Source of the DNA: Leisingera thetidis
GTDB lineage: Bacteria; Pseudomonadota; Alphaproteobacteria; Rhodobacterales; Rhodobacteraceae
Assembly (NCBI RefSeq): GCF_025857195.1
Contig: NZ_CP109787.1
Location: forward strand, 561,501-625,500
DNA: 64,000 bases
Reading direction: 5' to 3'
Positions 37,698-47,206 of the stretch are shown one piece after another. Under the pieces are notes generated by a model. That model saw only the letters and a list, made by a program, of their open reading frames with translations. It ran no database searches and was not told the origin of the DNA. The stretch's first letter is position 1. Each line of letters opens with the position of its first letter. Made by a program: the position numbers and the translations under genes.

Positions 37698-38891
37698 TCA
37701 GCCCCAGGTGCCGCTCTTCAGCTCCTGGCGCATGTTCTTGGCAGCCATTGCCATGTCCGGGTTCGTATGCTCGCCAAGCGCATCCAGGGACTTTTCCATC
37801 CAGCGCATGACCGATGGCGCATCACTGCCGGAGCGGGCAATCGGGGGAAAGGCGCAGTGCAGCAGCTGCCGCGCGGTCACCGGCGGCACATTGACATTGG
37901 GATAGGCGGCCTCGCGGGGGCTGCTGGTTTCGTCAGCGGGAGTGTTCTCCCACAGCAGCCGTTCCAGCCGTCCCATGACCTCGATTGCGGTGCCGGGATC
38001 ATTGATCCCCGGCGACAGCGCTTTCTGCGCGGTCTCTGCCAGCAGCGACAGGCCAAAGGACGGGTCCTGGTCGAAGCTGCGCACATCCCCGATGTCGATT
38101 GCGGCAGAAGCGGCCTTGCAGAACTCGCTGTCCCCGGAGCCGGCCCAGGCCACCGGCTGGCCGCGCAGGACATATTCGCCCGGCGCCCGCGCCAGGGTGA
38201 TCTGCGTGCCGGCCTCCGCGGCCAGGTCATTGAGCTGAGCCAGCCCCGCAAAGCGCACAAAACCGCTTTTGGCGGCGGGGATATCGACAGCGCCTTCGGG
38301 TTTGGCATCCTGGCGCGCGCACAGCCCGCCCAGGCAGGGTTTCTTCATCCGGGCGCGCAGGCTGGTGCGGGCGCGGGTTTCGATCAGCCGCAGGGTGTGG
38401 TCCATGCTGCCGAGGCTCGACAGGTGATCGATCCAGCGCAGGATGGCGCCGACAATCAGGATCACCACGATGATGGTCAGGCCGAACACCACAAACGCGC
38501 CTTCCACCGTGTAGTAACCCGCCCGGAACAGAATCACGCCGCTGAGCGAATAGATGAACCCGCCGACAAAGGTCGCCAGCACCCGATGGGTGACGGTGTC
38601 TTCCAGCAGCAGCCGGTAAACCCGCGGCGTCGCCATGGAGGCCGCGGTGCGGTAGGTGCTGACCATGACGTTGAGCGAAAACGTGGTGACCGCCAGCATG
38701 CCGGAGGCGAGGATCGTCAGCACCGGCAGTACCGCCTCGCGCCCGAAGTCCTCGCTCAGATTGTCCGGCAGCAGCGGTTTCGCCAGCGGTGCCAGCAGCA
38801 GGGCCAGCAGGGAACCAAGGGATATGAGAACAACCCTGAACCAGAGCTGCCGCGCAATCCGGCCGAGGTGCAATAGCGCCTTTTCCATCAT
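37698..38891 (-). CDS. DUF2254 integral membrane protein
   Basis: A 397-residue inner-membrane protein of the DUF2254 family. Four hydrophobic helices lie in the first 160 residues (about 19-40, 52-77, 105-125, 130-152), with the conserved VMVSTYRTAASMATPRV between them. A soluble C-terminal half contains ALSPGINDPGTAIEVMGRLE, the family's signature. Function is unknown; channel-like or stress roles have been suggested for relatives but are not supported by this sequence. Its start overlaps the stop of the cyclotransferase gene by four bases. Confidence 0.88.
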   Translation of the reverse strand: MMEKALLHLGRIARQLWFRVVLISLGSLLALLLAPLAKPLLPDNLSEDFGREAVLPVLTILASGMLAVTTFSLNVMVSTYRTAASMATPRVYRLLLEDTVTHRVLATFVGGFIYSLSGVILFRAGYYTVEGAFVVFGLTIIVVILIVGAILRWIDHLSSLGSMDHTLRLIETRARTSLRARMKKPCLGGLCARQDAKPEGAVDIPAAKSGFVRFAGLAQLNDLAAEAGTQITLARAPGEYVLRGQPVAWAGSGDSEFCKAASAAIDIGDVRSFDQDPSFGLSLLAETAQKALSPGINDPGTAIEVMGRLERLLWENTPADETSSPREAAYPNVNVPPVTARQLLHCAFPPIARSGSDAPSVMRWMEKSLDALGEHTNPDMAMAAKNMRQELKSGTWG

Positions 38892-39460
38892 GCCCCCAAG
38901 ACTATCCGGCGCGCCTCTGTGCTGTCGATCAGATCATCAAACAATTTGCGCTCCGCCGCGGTGACCGGCTGATGGCGCGGATAGCGCGGCGCGGCCCGGT
39001 CGTCGAGGACCGGGGCGTCCCAGCCGTCCGTGGTGGCGATGAAATCCCGCACGCCTGCCGCGCCGAACACCCGCAGATAGCCCTGCAGCACCACATCCAG
39101 GTAGCTGAGCAGGATCGGGTGTTCGCCGGTGGCGCTGTTCTGCTTGGCCGCTGCGACCGCATAGACGGATATCTCCGGAGCCCCCTCCAGCCCGTGCTGC
39201 ACCCTGTCCGAGGCAAGCAGCCGCTCATAGGCGAACTCGCGTTCGTCGAGCGCCGCCCAGTCGGCCCCCGGCACCTCGGCAATCAGCCCGTCGATCGTGC
39301 TGGCTTCACATGGAACCGCCGACAGAAACGCCACCTCGCGCAGGTCCGTATGCACCCAGGCGCGCCGCCAGCCGCGCAGCCGGGCCGGGCGGGCGCCGCC
39401 ATAGCCATGCGTTGCCGTATTCACCAGGCTGCCGTAGCCAAAGAAATAGGGGGCTGTCAT
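38888..39460 (-). CDS. Gamma-glutamylcyclotransferase family protein
   Basis: A 190-residue protein of the GGCT/AIG2-like fold. The N-terminus PYFFGYGSLVN holds the YGSL substrate loop, and the likely general acid is the Glu in LDEREFAYERL near 76. The family splits gamma-glutamyl peptides into 5-oxoproline and the amino acid; several members are specific to glutathione. The ATG at 39460 has GGAAGGA upstream. It heads a two-gene unit with the DUF2254 gene and diverges from the nsrR-like gene, next to an FNR-type box. Confidence 0.82.
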   Translation of the reverse strand: MTAPYFFGYGSLVNTATHGYGGARPARLRGWRRAWVHTDLREVAFLSAVPCEASTIDGLIAEVPGADWAALDEREFAYERLLASDRVQHGLEGAPEISVYAVAAAKQNSATGEHPILLSYLDVVLQGYLRVFGAAGVRDFIATTDGWDAPVLDDRAAPRYPRHQPVTAAERKLFDDLIDSTEARRIVLGA

Positions 39461-39491
39461 CCGCTGCGTCCTTCCGCCGTATTTCCGGTTA

Positions 39492-39505
39492 TTGATGTAT
39501 GTCAA
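39492..39505 (+). promoter_or_regulatory. FNR/DNR-type binding site upstream of nsrR-like gene
   Basis: TTGATGTATGTCAA matches nine of the ten defined bases of the FNR consensus TTGAT-N4-ATCAA. Its centre is 41.5 bases before about 39540, and CAATAA (39527-39532) fits a -10 box there, the layout of an activated class II promoter for the gene starting at 39562. FnrL, DNR or NnrR could bind. Confidence 0.6.
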
Positions 39506-39561
39506 ACCGCTTTTTGCCGGTTCATGCAATAAGCGATGCAGTGAAGCTGCGGGAGCAACCC

Positions 39562-40011
39562 ATGCGGATTACCAAAAGGACCAACATTGCGGTGCGGCTG
39601 CTGATGTATTGCGCCGCCCATGAAGACCGCCTGGTGACCAAGGCCGAGATCGCCGAATGCTGCAACATCTCGGAAAACCACCTGGCGCAGGTGATCAACC
39701 AGCTGAGCCAGCTTGGCTATCTGGCGACCCAGCGCGGCCGCAACGGCGGCATGAACCTGGGCAAGCCGGCGGCGGAGATCCGGATCGGCGACGTGTTCCG
39801 GGATGTCGAGGGCAACCTGCCGATGGTGGAGTGTTTTGCCGATGCCGACAATACCTGCCCGCTGTCCGGTGCCTGCCGCCTGAAAGTGGCGCTGGCGGAC
39901 GCGGCCCAGGCTTTCTATGCCTCGCTGGACGACATCTCCCTGGAAGCGCTGGTCTGCGGCAACCACGACCTGATACGCATCCTGCAGCCGGTGTCCTGCG
40001 GCGTCCGCTAA
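39562..40011 (+). CDS. nsrR: NsrR-like Rrf2 family regulator
   Basis: A 149-residue Rrf2 winged-helix regulator. The HTH is near 27-55 (KAEIAECCNISENHLAQVINQLS), with the wing TQRGRNGGMNLGKP. Three cysteines, Cys91, Cys99 and Cys105 (CFADADNTCPLSGACRL), match the Fe-S ligands of NsrR, which represses nitric-oxide defence genes until NO damages its cluster. The start ATG at 39562 has GGGAG upstream. An FNR-type site lies before it. No NO-detoxification gene is adjacent, so targets are elsewhere. Confidence 0.85.
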   Translation: MRITKRTNIAVRLLMYCAAHEDRLVTKAEIAECCNISENHLAQVINQLSQLGYLATQRGRNGGMNLGKPAAEIRIGDVFRDVEGNLPMVECFADADNTCPLSGACRLKVALADAAQAFYASLDDISLEALVCGNHDLIRILQPVSCGVR

Positions 40012-40028
40012 GGCTGCCGCCGCTCCGG

Positions 40029-42550
40029 TCATTCGCGGGCGCGCAGAACGCGGGCGGGCTTGGCCGCCAGCGGCCGCAGCGCAAAGGCCAGCCCGGCCAG
40101 CAGCGTGGTCAGCACCCCGCCTGAAATCACCATCAGCGCGTTGGGCCAGATCACCGTGTACCCGGTCTCGAACACATAGGCGTTGATCGCCCAGGCCCCG
40201 GCAATGCCGGCCGCCAGCGCCACCAGCCCCGCCGCCGCGCCCAGCAGGGCAGAGCGCAGGGCAAAGCTTGCCAGGATCTGCCTGCGCGGCGCGCCCAGCG
40301 TCTTCAGCAGCGCCGCCTCATACCGCCGTGCAGGCTCTCCGGCTGCCGCCGTTCCCAAGAGCACCAGAAAACCGGTCAGCAGCGTTGCCGCGGCGCCATA
40401 GGCGGTGGCGGCGGCCAGCTGGCGCAGGATGTCCGACACCCGGTCAATGGCGTCGCGCATTCGGATCGCGGTGATATTCGGCATCTCCCGCGCCAGATCG
40501 CGCAGAATCGCCGCCTCGGCCTGTTCCTCGGCATAGACGGTGGCAATGAAACTGTGCGGCGCCCCGGCCAGCGCGGCCTCGTTCAGCACCATCACGAATC
40601 CCATGCCCGCGGTGGAGAAATCCACATTGCGCAAACTGGTGATGGTGCCGGTGATATCGCGGCCCAGGATGTTCAGCGTCAGCGTGTCGCCCAGGCTCAG
40701 GCCCATTTCCTCTGCTTCCTCGGCGGCAAAGCTGATCTGCGGCGTGCCGGTGTAATCCTTGGGCCACCATTTCCCGGCCGTGACCTCGGTACTGGCGGGC
40801 CGGGCCGCGGCATAGGTGATGCCGCGGTCGCCGCGCACCACCCAGTGGTCGCCTGCGACCTCGGTAGCCGGCACGCCGTTGATCCGGGTCAGCACCCCGC
40901 GCAGCATCGGCGCGTTTTCCACCCGGGTCACGGCGGGGTCATTCTCGACCCGCTCCAGGAAGGCGGGCATCTGGCTGCGCTGGATGTCGACAAAGAAATA
41001 GCTCGGCGCCACGTCCGGCAGGTTGCCGGCTATGGCGCGGCGCATGTTGCCGTCGATCTGGCCGATCGCCGCCAGCACCGTCAGCCCCAGCCCCAGCGCC
41101 AGCACAGCCGGCACCGCGCCGTCGCGCGCACTGCCGATGGAGGACAGCGCCCAGCGAAGGGCAGGCCGCCCGCGGGAGGCTTGGGCGCCCCGGCGGGCCA
41201 GCAAGCCGATGCCCAAGGCGGCGATCAGCAGCACCATCAGCGCCCCCATCAGCCCGCCCGCGGTCCACAGGGTGAGGCGTGCCGAGCCGCTGAACCAGGC
41301 GGCCAGCCCCACCAGTGCGGCCAGCGCCAGCGCGGTGGCCAGCAGATAGCGCGGCGCCGGCAGCCGCGTGCGGCTGGCAAAGGCATCGCGGAACAGGGAG
41401 GCCGCACGGATGCGCTCGGCCCGGGCCAGCGGCCAGAGCGCAAAGATGAAGGCGGTCAGCACGCCGTATATGGCGGCCTCGGCCAAGGCAGTCGGGTAGA
41501 TCGAGAACACCGCCGGGAACGGCAGCTGCGCCGCGATCAGCGGCCCCAGCAGCATTGGCATCAGCCCGCCCAGCACCAGCCCGATCCCCACCCCGATCAG
41601 CGTCAGTGCGCCGATCTGCAGGAAATAGGTGAGGAAGATCGTCTGCCGCTCCGCCCCCAGCGTGCGCAGGGTGGCGATGGTCGCGGTCTTGGTGGCCAGA
41701 TAGGCGCGCACCGCAGCGGAGACACCAACCCCGCCCACCGCCAGCCCGGAGAGGCCCACCAGCACCAGAAATCCGCCCAGGCGCTCGACAAAGGAGGTGA
41801 TCCCCGGCGCGCCGTTCCGCGCATCCCGCCAGCGCATGCCGGTGGTTTCAAACCGCGCCTCGGCCTCGGCCTGCAGCGTGTTCAGATTGCTGCCCGCGGG
41901 CAGCTCCATCCGGTATTTGGTATCAAACAGCGTGCCTGGCACCAGCAGGCCGGAGTCTGCCAGATCCCCGGTCCGCACCATGGTGCGCGGCCCCAGCTCG
42001 AAACCGGAGGCCGCGGCATCCGGCTCCAGCGCGATCACCGCGGTCAGCGCAAAATCCTGGGTGCCCAGCCGGAAGGTATCGCCGGGCTGCAGCCCGAGCC
42101 TGTCCGCCAGCACCCGGTCCATCACCGCGCCGGGCAAGCCGTCCGCGCCCTCCAATGCCGTGTGCAGCGGGATATCCGGCGACAGCTTCATTTCGCCTTT
42201 CAGCGGATACAGCCCGTCCACTGCCTTCACCTGGGTCAGCCCGCGCTCCTCGCCCACCGTGGCCATCGAACGGAACTCGGCAATCTCGGAATAGCGCAGC
42301 GCGGTCCGGTCCAGCCAGGCGCGTTCGTCCTCATTGGCAAAACGGTAGGTGAAGTTCAACTCGGCATCGCCGCCCAGAATGGTCGCGCCTTCGCGCGACA
42401 GCCCGGTTTCGATCGAGGCGCGGATCGAGCCGATGGCGGCAATGACCCCGACCCCCAGCGCCAGGCAGGCCAGGAAGATGCGGAAGCCCCTGAGCCCGCC
42501 GCGCAGCTCGCGCAGGGCAAAGCGCCAGGCGAGGCGGAGGGCGGCGGCAT

Positions 42551-42554
<4 letters not shown>
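40029..42554 (-). CDS. YbbP-type ABC transporter permease (FtsX family)
   Basis: An 841-residue inner-membrane protein of the YbbP/FtsX-like group. One N-terminal helix (about 24-46), a periplasmic domain (50-260), a helix bundle (265-500), a second periplasmic domain and three final helices ending RPLAAKPARVLRARE give a duplicated FtsX arrangement. Such permeases work with a LolD-like ATPase, probably on lipids or lipoproteins. The start overlaps the ATPase stop by four bases. The gene converges with nsrR, 17 bases apart. Confidence 0.93.
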
Positions 42555-43255
<701 letters not shown>

Positions 43256-43303
43256 CGGGCCTGCCTGTTGGATCCACCTATCGGATATGGAGTGTTTGCC
43301 GCG

Positions 43304-43945
43304 ATGCACAAGGTACTGGCACTGTTGAGTTTGCTGCTTTTTGCGGGCGCCGCCTGGGCGGAACCGCTGCGGATCACCGCGCTGGGGGACAGTCTGGTGC
43401 AGGGCTACGGCCTGCCGCAGGGGCAAGGTCTGGTGCCGCAATTGCAGCGCTGGCTCACCGAAAACGGCGCCGAAGTGGAACTGCAGAACGCAGGTGTGTC
43501 CGGCGATACCACCGCCGGCGGCGCCGAACGCGCCGGGTGGACGCTGTCGGACAATCCCGACGGGCTGATCGTGCTGCTCGGCGGCAATGACCTGCTGCGC
43601 GGGCTGCCGCCCGCAGAGGCGCGCGCGAATCTGCGGTACATCCTGCAGGCGGCCGAGGGCAGGGGGATCAAGACCCTGCTGATCGGTCTGAAGGCGCCGG
43701 GCAATTACGGGCCGGACTACAAGGCCGCATTTGATGCGATCTACCCGGAGCTGGCTGCCGAGTTCGGCGCGGTGCTGCATCCGGACGCATTTGCCGGCAT
43801 TGCAGTTGAGGCCGGCGGAGACCCGGCTGCGGCGCAGGCCTATATGCAGGACGACGGCATCCATCCCAATGCCCTGGGCGTGGCGCTGAACGTCGCCGCG
43901 CTGGGGCCGGCAGCCCTGCGGCTGGTTGCGGCGATACGCCGGTAA
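43304..43945 (+). CDS. tesA: SGNH arylesterase / acyl-CoA thioesterase I (TesA-like)
   Basis: A 213-residue exported hydrolase. The signal peptide covers the first 19 residues (LALLSLLLFAGAAWA). SGNH blocks follow: ALGDSLVQGYG with Ser30, NAGVSGDTTAGG, LLGGNDLLRG and the terminal DGIHPN with the Asp and His. TesA-type enzymes cleave short esters, thioesters and lysophospholipids in the periplasm. Divergence from the YbbA/YbbP ABC pair is conserved across proteobacteria and suggests a shared lipid role. An in-frame GTG at 43292 is an alternative start. Confidence 0.94.
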   Translation: MHKVLALLSLLLFAGAAWAEPLRITALGDSLVQGYGLPQGQGLVPQLQRWLTENGAEVELQNAGVSGDTTAGGAERAGWTLSDNPDGLIVLLGGNDLLRGLPPAEARANLRYILQAAEGRGIKTLLIGLKAPGNYGPDYKAAFDAIYPELAAEFGAVLHPDAFAGIAVEAGGDPAAAQAYMQDDGIHPNALGVALNVAALGPAALRLVAAIRR

Positions 43946-43972
43946 AAACAGCCCCGGCAGGCAGGGCTGTTT
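43946..43972. terminator. Terminator-like hairpin between tesA and cspA
   Basis: Nine-base stem AAACAGCCC/GGGCTGTTT starting right at the tesA stop, rich in A on the left and T on the right. It can serve tesA (plus) and cspA (minus), which converge here. Confidence 0.7.
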
Positions 43973-44004
43973 GAAATCTCTCAGGCGTGATCAGAAGATC
44001 CGGA

Positions 44005-44214
44005 TCAGGAGACCAGTGCGATATCCACCGCGGACTCGCGGCCGTCCCGGCCCGCGCGCAGCTCGTAGGTCACTTTCTGATTGTCCGCCAGGCCGGTCAG
44101 CCCCGATCGCTCAACTGCGGAAATGTGAACAAAAATGTCCTTGCCGCCATCATCGGGTGCAATAAAACCATAGCCTTTGGTGGTGTTGAACCATTTGACG
44201 GTGCCTGTCGCCAT
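44005..44214 (-). CDS. cspA: Cold-shock protein (CspA family)
   Basis: A 69-residue single-strand RNA/DNA-binding OB-fold protein. RNP1 is KGYGFI and RNP2 DIFVHIS, with the N-terminal GTVKWFN. AGGAG precedes the ATG. About 200 bases separate it from the L,D-transpeptidase gene upstream on the same strand; a long 5' leader that folds with temperature would be usual for this family, but no specific element was identified. Confidence 0.96.
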   Translation of the reverse strand: MATGTVKWFNTTKGYGFIAPDDGGKDIFVHISAVERSGLTGLADNQKVTYELRAGRDGRESAVDIALVS

Positions 44215-44423
44215 CGTCGTGTACTCCTAAGTCGTCTCAATTCCCTGCCCGCTTCATGCGGCAGTCCGGCAAGGTTCTGCAGATGGTCATGACCGCGCCG
44301 GTAAAGCGGCAGTAATCGCATTCGCGTAACGCTGCGGTGACAAATTTGAGTATGAATCACCCCTGGTGCAAGAAAAATACTGAATGACGCGGGGTTTCCG
44401 GGCCGATTCCGGCATGACTGTGC

Positions 44424-44996
44424 CTAAAGAACTGTCACAACCGTGCCGAGAGGAACCCGCTCATACAGGTCCATCACGTGATCGTTCATCATCCGGATGC
44501 AGCCGTTGGAAACCGAATGCCCGATGGTCTGCGGCTGGTTGGTCCCGTGGATGCGGAAGTAGGTATCGATCCCGTTCTGAAACAGATACAGCGCCCGCGC
44601 GCCCAGCGGGTTGTCCGGTCCGCCCGGCTGGATATAGTCATTGTCGACAAACTTGGCATAGGCCCGCGGGTCGCGTTCGATCATCTCGTCGGTCGGGCGC
44701 CAGGTGGGCCAGACCTTCTTGCGCTCGATCACCGCGCGGCCGGTGAATTCCAGCCCGGCCTTGCCGACGCCGACGCCGTACCGCACGGCCTTGCGCGTGT
44801 CGGTCACGAAATAAAGGTAATAGGACCTCGGCAGCACCAGAATCTGGCCGGGCGCGAAATCCTTTCTGATGCGGACTTCCTGAGGCGTGGGATCAAAGGG
44901 GGCTGGGTCTTTCTTCCGGGCCAGGGCGGGCAGCGGCAGCAGCACAGCCGCGGCAGCCGCAGGGCCAAATCTCAGAATCTTCCGGCGTGAAATCAT
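44424..44996 (-). CDS. L,D-transpeptidase (YkuD domain)
   Basis: A 190-residue exported enzyme that crosslinks peptidoglycan at meso-DAP or attaches outer-membrane proteins to it. The N-terminus SRRKILRFGPAAAAAVLLPL resembles a twin-arginine signal. The YkuD catalytic motif is IHGTNQPQTIGHSVSNGCIR near 150-170, with the reactive Cys in SNGC. It has no LysM or peptidoglycan-binding domain. Short isolated enzymes of this kind are multiple in Roseobacters. Confidence 0.92.
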   Translation of the reverse strand: MISRRKILRFGPAAAAAVLLPLPALARKKDPAPFDPTPQEVRIRKDFAPGQILVLPRSYYLYFVTDTRKAVRYGVGVGKAGLEFTGRAVIERKKVWPTWRPTDEMIERDPRAYAKFVDNDYIQPGGPDNPLGARALYLFQNGIDTYFRIHGTNQPQTIGHSVSNGCIRMMNDHVMDLYERVPLGTVVTVL

Positions 44997-45204
44997 GGCA
45001 ATACCCCTGAACGTTCGTTGCACCACCTTGTCATCTTCCGGCGCAAAGCGCAGCCGGTCAACGGGTTTCCGCAGACCGGCCGGCAAGTGTTGCACGAGCC
45101 GTTGCCGCCAGTCCCGTTTGCGGATTTGCGGCGGCGGCACAGGGTGCCTTGCGCCGCCGCCTGCGCCCGCTATACCGGGCGGCACCGCAATCGGAGGAGC
45201 CGCC

Positions 45205-45630
45205 ATGGGCGCCAAGACCCTGACATGCCTGGCCTGCGCCCGCTTGAACCGGGTGCCTGAAGACAAGCTGGGCAAAGGCGCCAAGTGCGGCGTCTGCGGC
45301 GCGGCACTGTTGCCGGGCAAGCCGGTGGACGTGGATCCTGCCATTCTGCAGAAGGCGGTTCAGAACGATGACCTGCCGCTGGTGGCGGATTTCTGGGCCC
45401 CGTGGTGCGGCCCCTGCCGGGCAATGGCGCCGGAATTTGCCAGCGCCGCCAAAGCACTGGGCAGCAAGGCCAGGCTGGTCAAGCTCAATACCCAGACGCA
45501 CCCGTCCGCCGGCGCGCGGTACCGCATCCGCGGCATCCCGACTCTGGTCGCCTTTGAGCGCGGCAAGGAGAAGAAGCGGCAGGCAGGGGCGATGCCTCAG
45601 GCCCGGATCGTCAGCTGGCTGCGCAGCTAG
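45205..45630 (+). CDS. trxC: Thioredoxin 2 (zinc-type)
   Basis: A 141-residue thioredoxin with an N-terminal zinc finger. The four zinc cysteines are Cys8/Cys11 (CLAC) and Cys28/Cys31 (CGVC); the redox site is WCGPC at 67-71 and the cis-Pro segment GIPTLVAFERG near 113. Trx2 reduces disulfides under oxidative stress. GGAGG lies seven bases before the ATG. It diverges from the L,D-transpeptidase gene. Confidence 0.96.
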   Translation: MGAKTLTCLACARLNRVPEDKLGKGAKCGVCGAALLPGKPVDVDPAILQKAVQNDDLPLVADFWAPWCGPCRAMAPEFASAAKALGSKARLVKLNTQTHPSAGARYRIRGIPTLVAFERGKEKKRQAGAMPQARIVSWLRS

Positions 45631-45661
45631 GAGGCCGGTTGTCCTGCCCGCGGGCTGCAGG

Positions 45662-45913
45662 TCAGAACAGGCGCGGTCCCAGATTGCGGGGGGAGCCGGA
45701 CGCAGAGCCGGTCTCGCTTTCCGAGCGTTTGCCGGTGCCGCCCGGACCGCTGCTGAGCCAGAAAAGGAACGCAAGCATGATCAGCATCAGCAGTGCAGCG
45801 GCAAGCGGATAGAGCAGCAGGATCAGCCATACCGGCCAGCTGCCGGCAAGGCCTGCGGCAATGGCCAGCACAAGGCCGCCCAAGGCTCCGAACACCGCGC
45901 TCACCCAAGCCAT
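45662..45913 (-). CDS. Small two-helix membrane protein, paralogue A
   Basis: An 83-residue hypothetical inner-membrane protein. Two hydrophobic helices (about 4-22 and 25-52, the latter ILLLYPLAAALLMLIMLAFLFW) are followed by a hydrophilic Ser/Gly-rich tail. The ATG at 45913 has AAGGGA upstream. Its first 50 residues resemble the neighbouring protein at 46069-46281 (MAW start, glycines, a YP in the second helix), so the two look like tandem duplicates. No function is known to me. Confidence 0.7.
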   Translation of the reverse strand: MAWVSAVFGALGGLVLAIAAGLAGSWPVWLILLLYPLAAALLMLIMLAFLFWLSSGPGGTGKRSESETGSASGSPRNLGPRLF

Positions 45914-46068
45914 TTGCGTTCCCTTCGTTCCTGCTCCCTCGGGGCAGAGTACGGACATGGGGGCCGCGAAACAACTGCGCAAAGGGTCAGGCTGCAAGCC
46001 TTCCGGATAGAGCGGCGGCAGCATCACTGCGCCAAAGGCGGCATGTTCCCAGCCGCACGCGCCCCGGC

Positions 46069-46281
46069 TCAGGCCGTGGCAGGGGCCTGGTGCTCCGGCT
46101 GCTGCCGGTCACGGGCTGCGCCGCGCCAGGCCAGAGCCGTGATCACCAGCAGCGCCACTGCGGTGCCGGCCGCCGGATAGATCAGCAGCCCCGCCCACAG
46201 CGGCAGGCCGGCCGCCACGCAGCCCAGCACCGCCGCAGCCATGCCTGCAATCATTCCCAGAACTATACCGGCCCAAGCCAT
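46069..46281 (-). CDS. Small two-helix membrane protein, paralogue B
   Basis: A 70-residue hypothetical inner-membrane protein with two helices (about 3-25 and 30-57) and a charged tail (RGAARDRQQPEH). A strong GGAGG site precedes the ATG at 46281. It shares the MAW start, a Leu-Trp between the helices, the LLIYP/LLLYP motif and the tail position with the protein at 45662-45913. The two are 155 bases apart on the same strand, probably one transcript. Confidence 0.7.
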   Translation of the reverse strand: MAWAGIVLGMIAGMAAAVLGCVAAGLPLWAGLLIYPAAGTAVALLVITALAWRGAARDRQQPEHQAPATA

Positions 46282-46418
46282 GACGCCTCCGCTTTCCAGC
46301 ATTCGGTGCCCCCCCGGGGGACCCGTTGCTCACCCCCAATCTTCCGGCCAAGTTTGTTAGAAAAAGGTTAAGATTGTGGCGGCGGGCGTTTACTGCCGCG
46401 AAAAATGGCATTCCGGGG

Positions 46419-46790
46419 CTATTTCGAGGTCAGCGCCACCCCGTCCTTGGCCTTGGGCATCTTGCCCTTGCCCTGTTCCAGCACATGCGCCAGTTCATGC
46501 GCCAGCAATTCAGTATCCTTGGCGAATGCGGGTTTCATCACGTAGATGTTGTTGCCGACGGTAAAGGCCTTGGCTTTCAGCTCCCTGCAGACGTCCTTGG
46601 CATTGCCGTCCACATGCACCCGCACCTTGCCCAGATTGCCGCCGAAATGCGCCTCCAGACCCTTGCGCAGGTCGCTGGGCAGCTTCTTTTCCGTGGTGCC
46701 TTCCGGCTGGGTCTTCAGCTTCTTGCGCTTGGCCTTTTTGCCGTTGAGCGCCTCGATATGTGCCTTCACCTCTTCCGGATTCAGGGCCAT
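46419..46790 (-). CDS. Stand-alone DUF4157 metallopeptidase-like protein
   Basis: A 123-residue protein made almost entirely of a DUF4157 (eCIS core) domain. It has KLPSDLRKGLEAHFGGNLGKVRVHV near 36-60, the uncommon spacing FTVGNNIYVMKPAF and the zinc-peptidase motif LLAHELAHVLEQ with His98, Glu99 and His102. The N-terminal 35 residues are Lys-rich and there is no signal peptide. DUF4157 usually occurs in long toxin or contractile-injection effector proteins; alone it could be a protease or an effector module. Gene neighbours do not settle this. Confidence 0.8.
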   Translation of the reverse strand: MALNPEEVKAHIEALNGKKAKRKKLKTQPEGTTEKKLPSDLRKGLEAHFGGNLGKVRVHVDGNAKDVCRELKAKAFTVGNNIYVMKPAFAKDTELLAHELAHVLEQGKGKMPKAKDGVALTSK

Positions 46791-47206
46791 GGGGGATCCT
46801 TTCCAACGCTTGAGCCGACAATGCGCGCGAGGGCGCGCCTGAGGCGATGGTAGCGCCGGACGGGGAAAAGGCGAGTTCGCACCGGCCCGCGTCTGGCCTT
46901 CCGGTCACGCCGGAGGCGTGCGGCGGAGCCAGGAACCGTTTCTTGCCACTTCTTTCGCAGTGAAAACACTATTGCTGATGCGGCAGGATCCGCGCAAAGA
47001 ACCCATTGGCCCGCGTCCGAAAGCAACGGCCCGGAAAAAAATGGGGTTTTCTTGCCTTGCCCAGGCTTCAAGAAGGCCGGCGCGGGCCTCCTTTCGCTCT
47101 TGAAATGAGCGTGCTTTTGCCTGGGCGCGCAGGGACAGCCAGTTTTGCACGATGGCTGCCGCTGCGGAACCCAGACCGAAGGCTCCCAAGTGTGGAAGCC
47201 AATCCG
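46791..47206. other. 416-base gap with probable broken gene
   Basis: Between ettA and the DUF4157 gene no intact gene was found. The ettA-proximal half holds a remnant on the minus strand, described separately. The rest shows no coding signal; GC content and stops are mixed. Confidence 0.4.
46905..47196 (-). pseudogene. Remnant of a small membrane-anchored hypothetical protein
   Basis: Right after ettA the minus strand reads DWLPHLGAFGLGSAAAAIV, then QNWLSLRAQ and FQERKEARAGLLEAWA. This resembles the start of a common family of short proteins with one N-terminal helix and an FQEKKEAYxGLLEA helix. The frame has no good start codon (only an in-frame TTG inside the hydrophobic part). After the conserved helix it runs into unrelated sequence. 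It looks truncated or frameshifted, though a real short protein cannot be excluded. The limits are approximate. Confidence 0.4.

Noticed and set aside
44215..44423. cspA thermosensor leader
   Set aside because: The 209-base leader could fold, but no specific conserved element such as a cold box could be recognised by eye.
46350..46372. Second CtrA-type box
   Set aside because: TTAG-N7-TTAA deviates in one half site and lies 70 or more bases from the start of a tiny gene; too weak to call.
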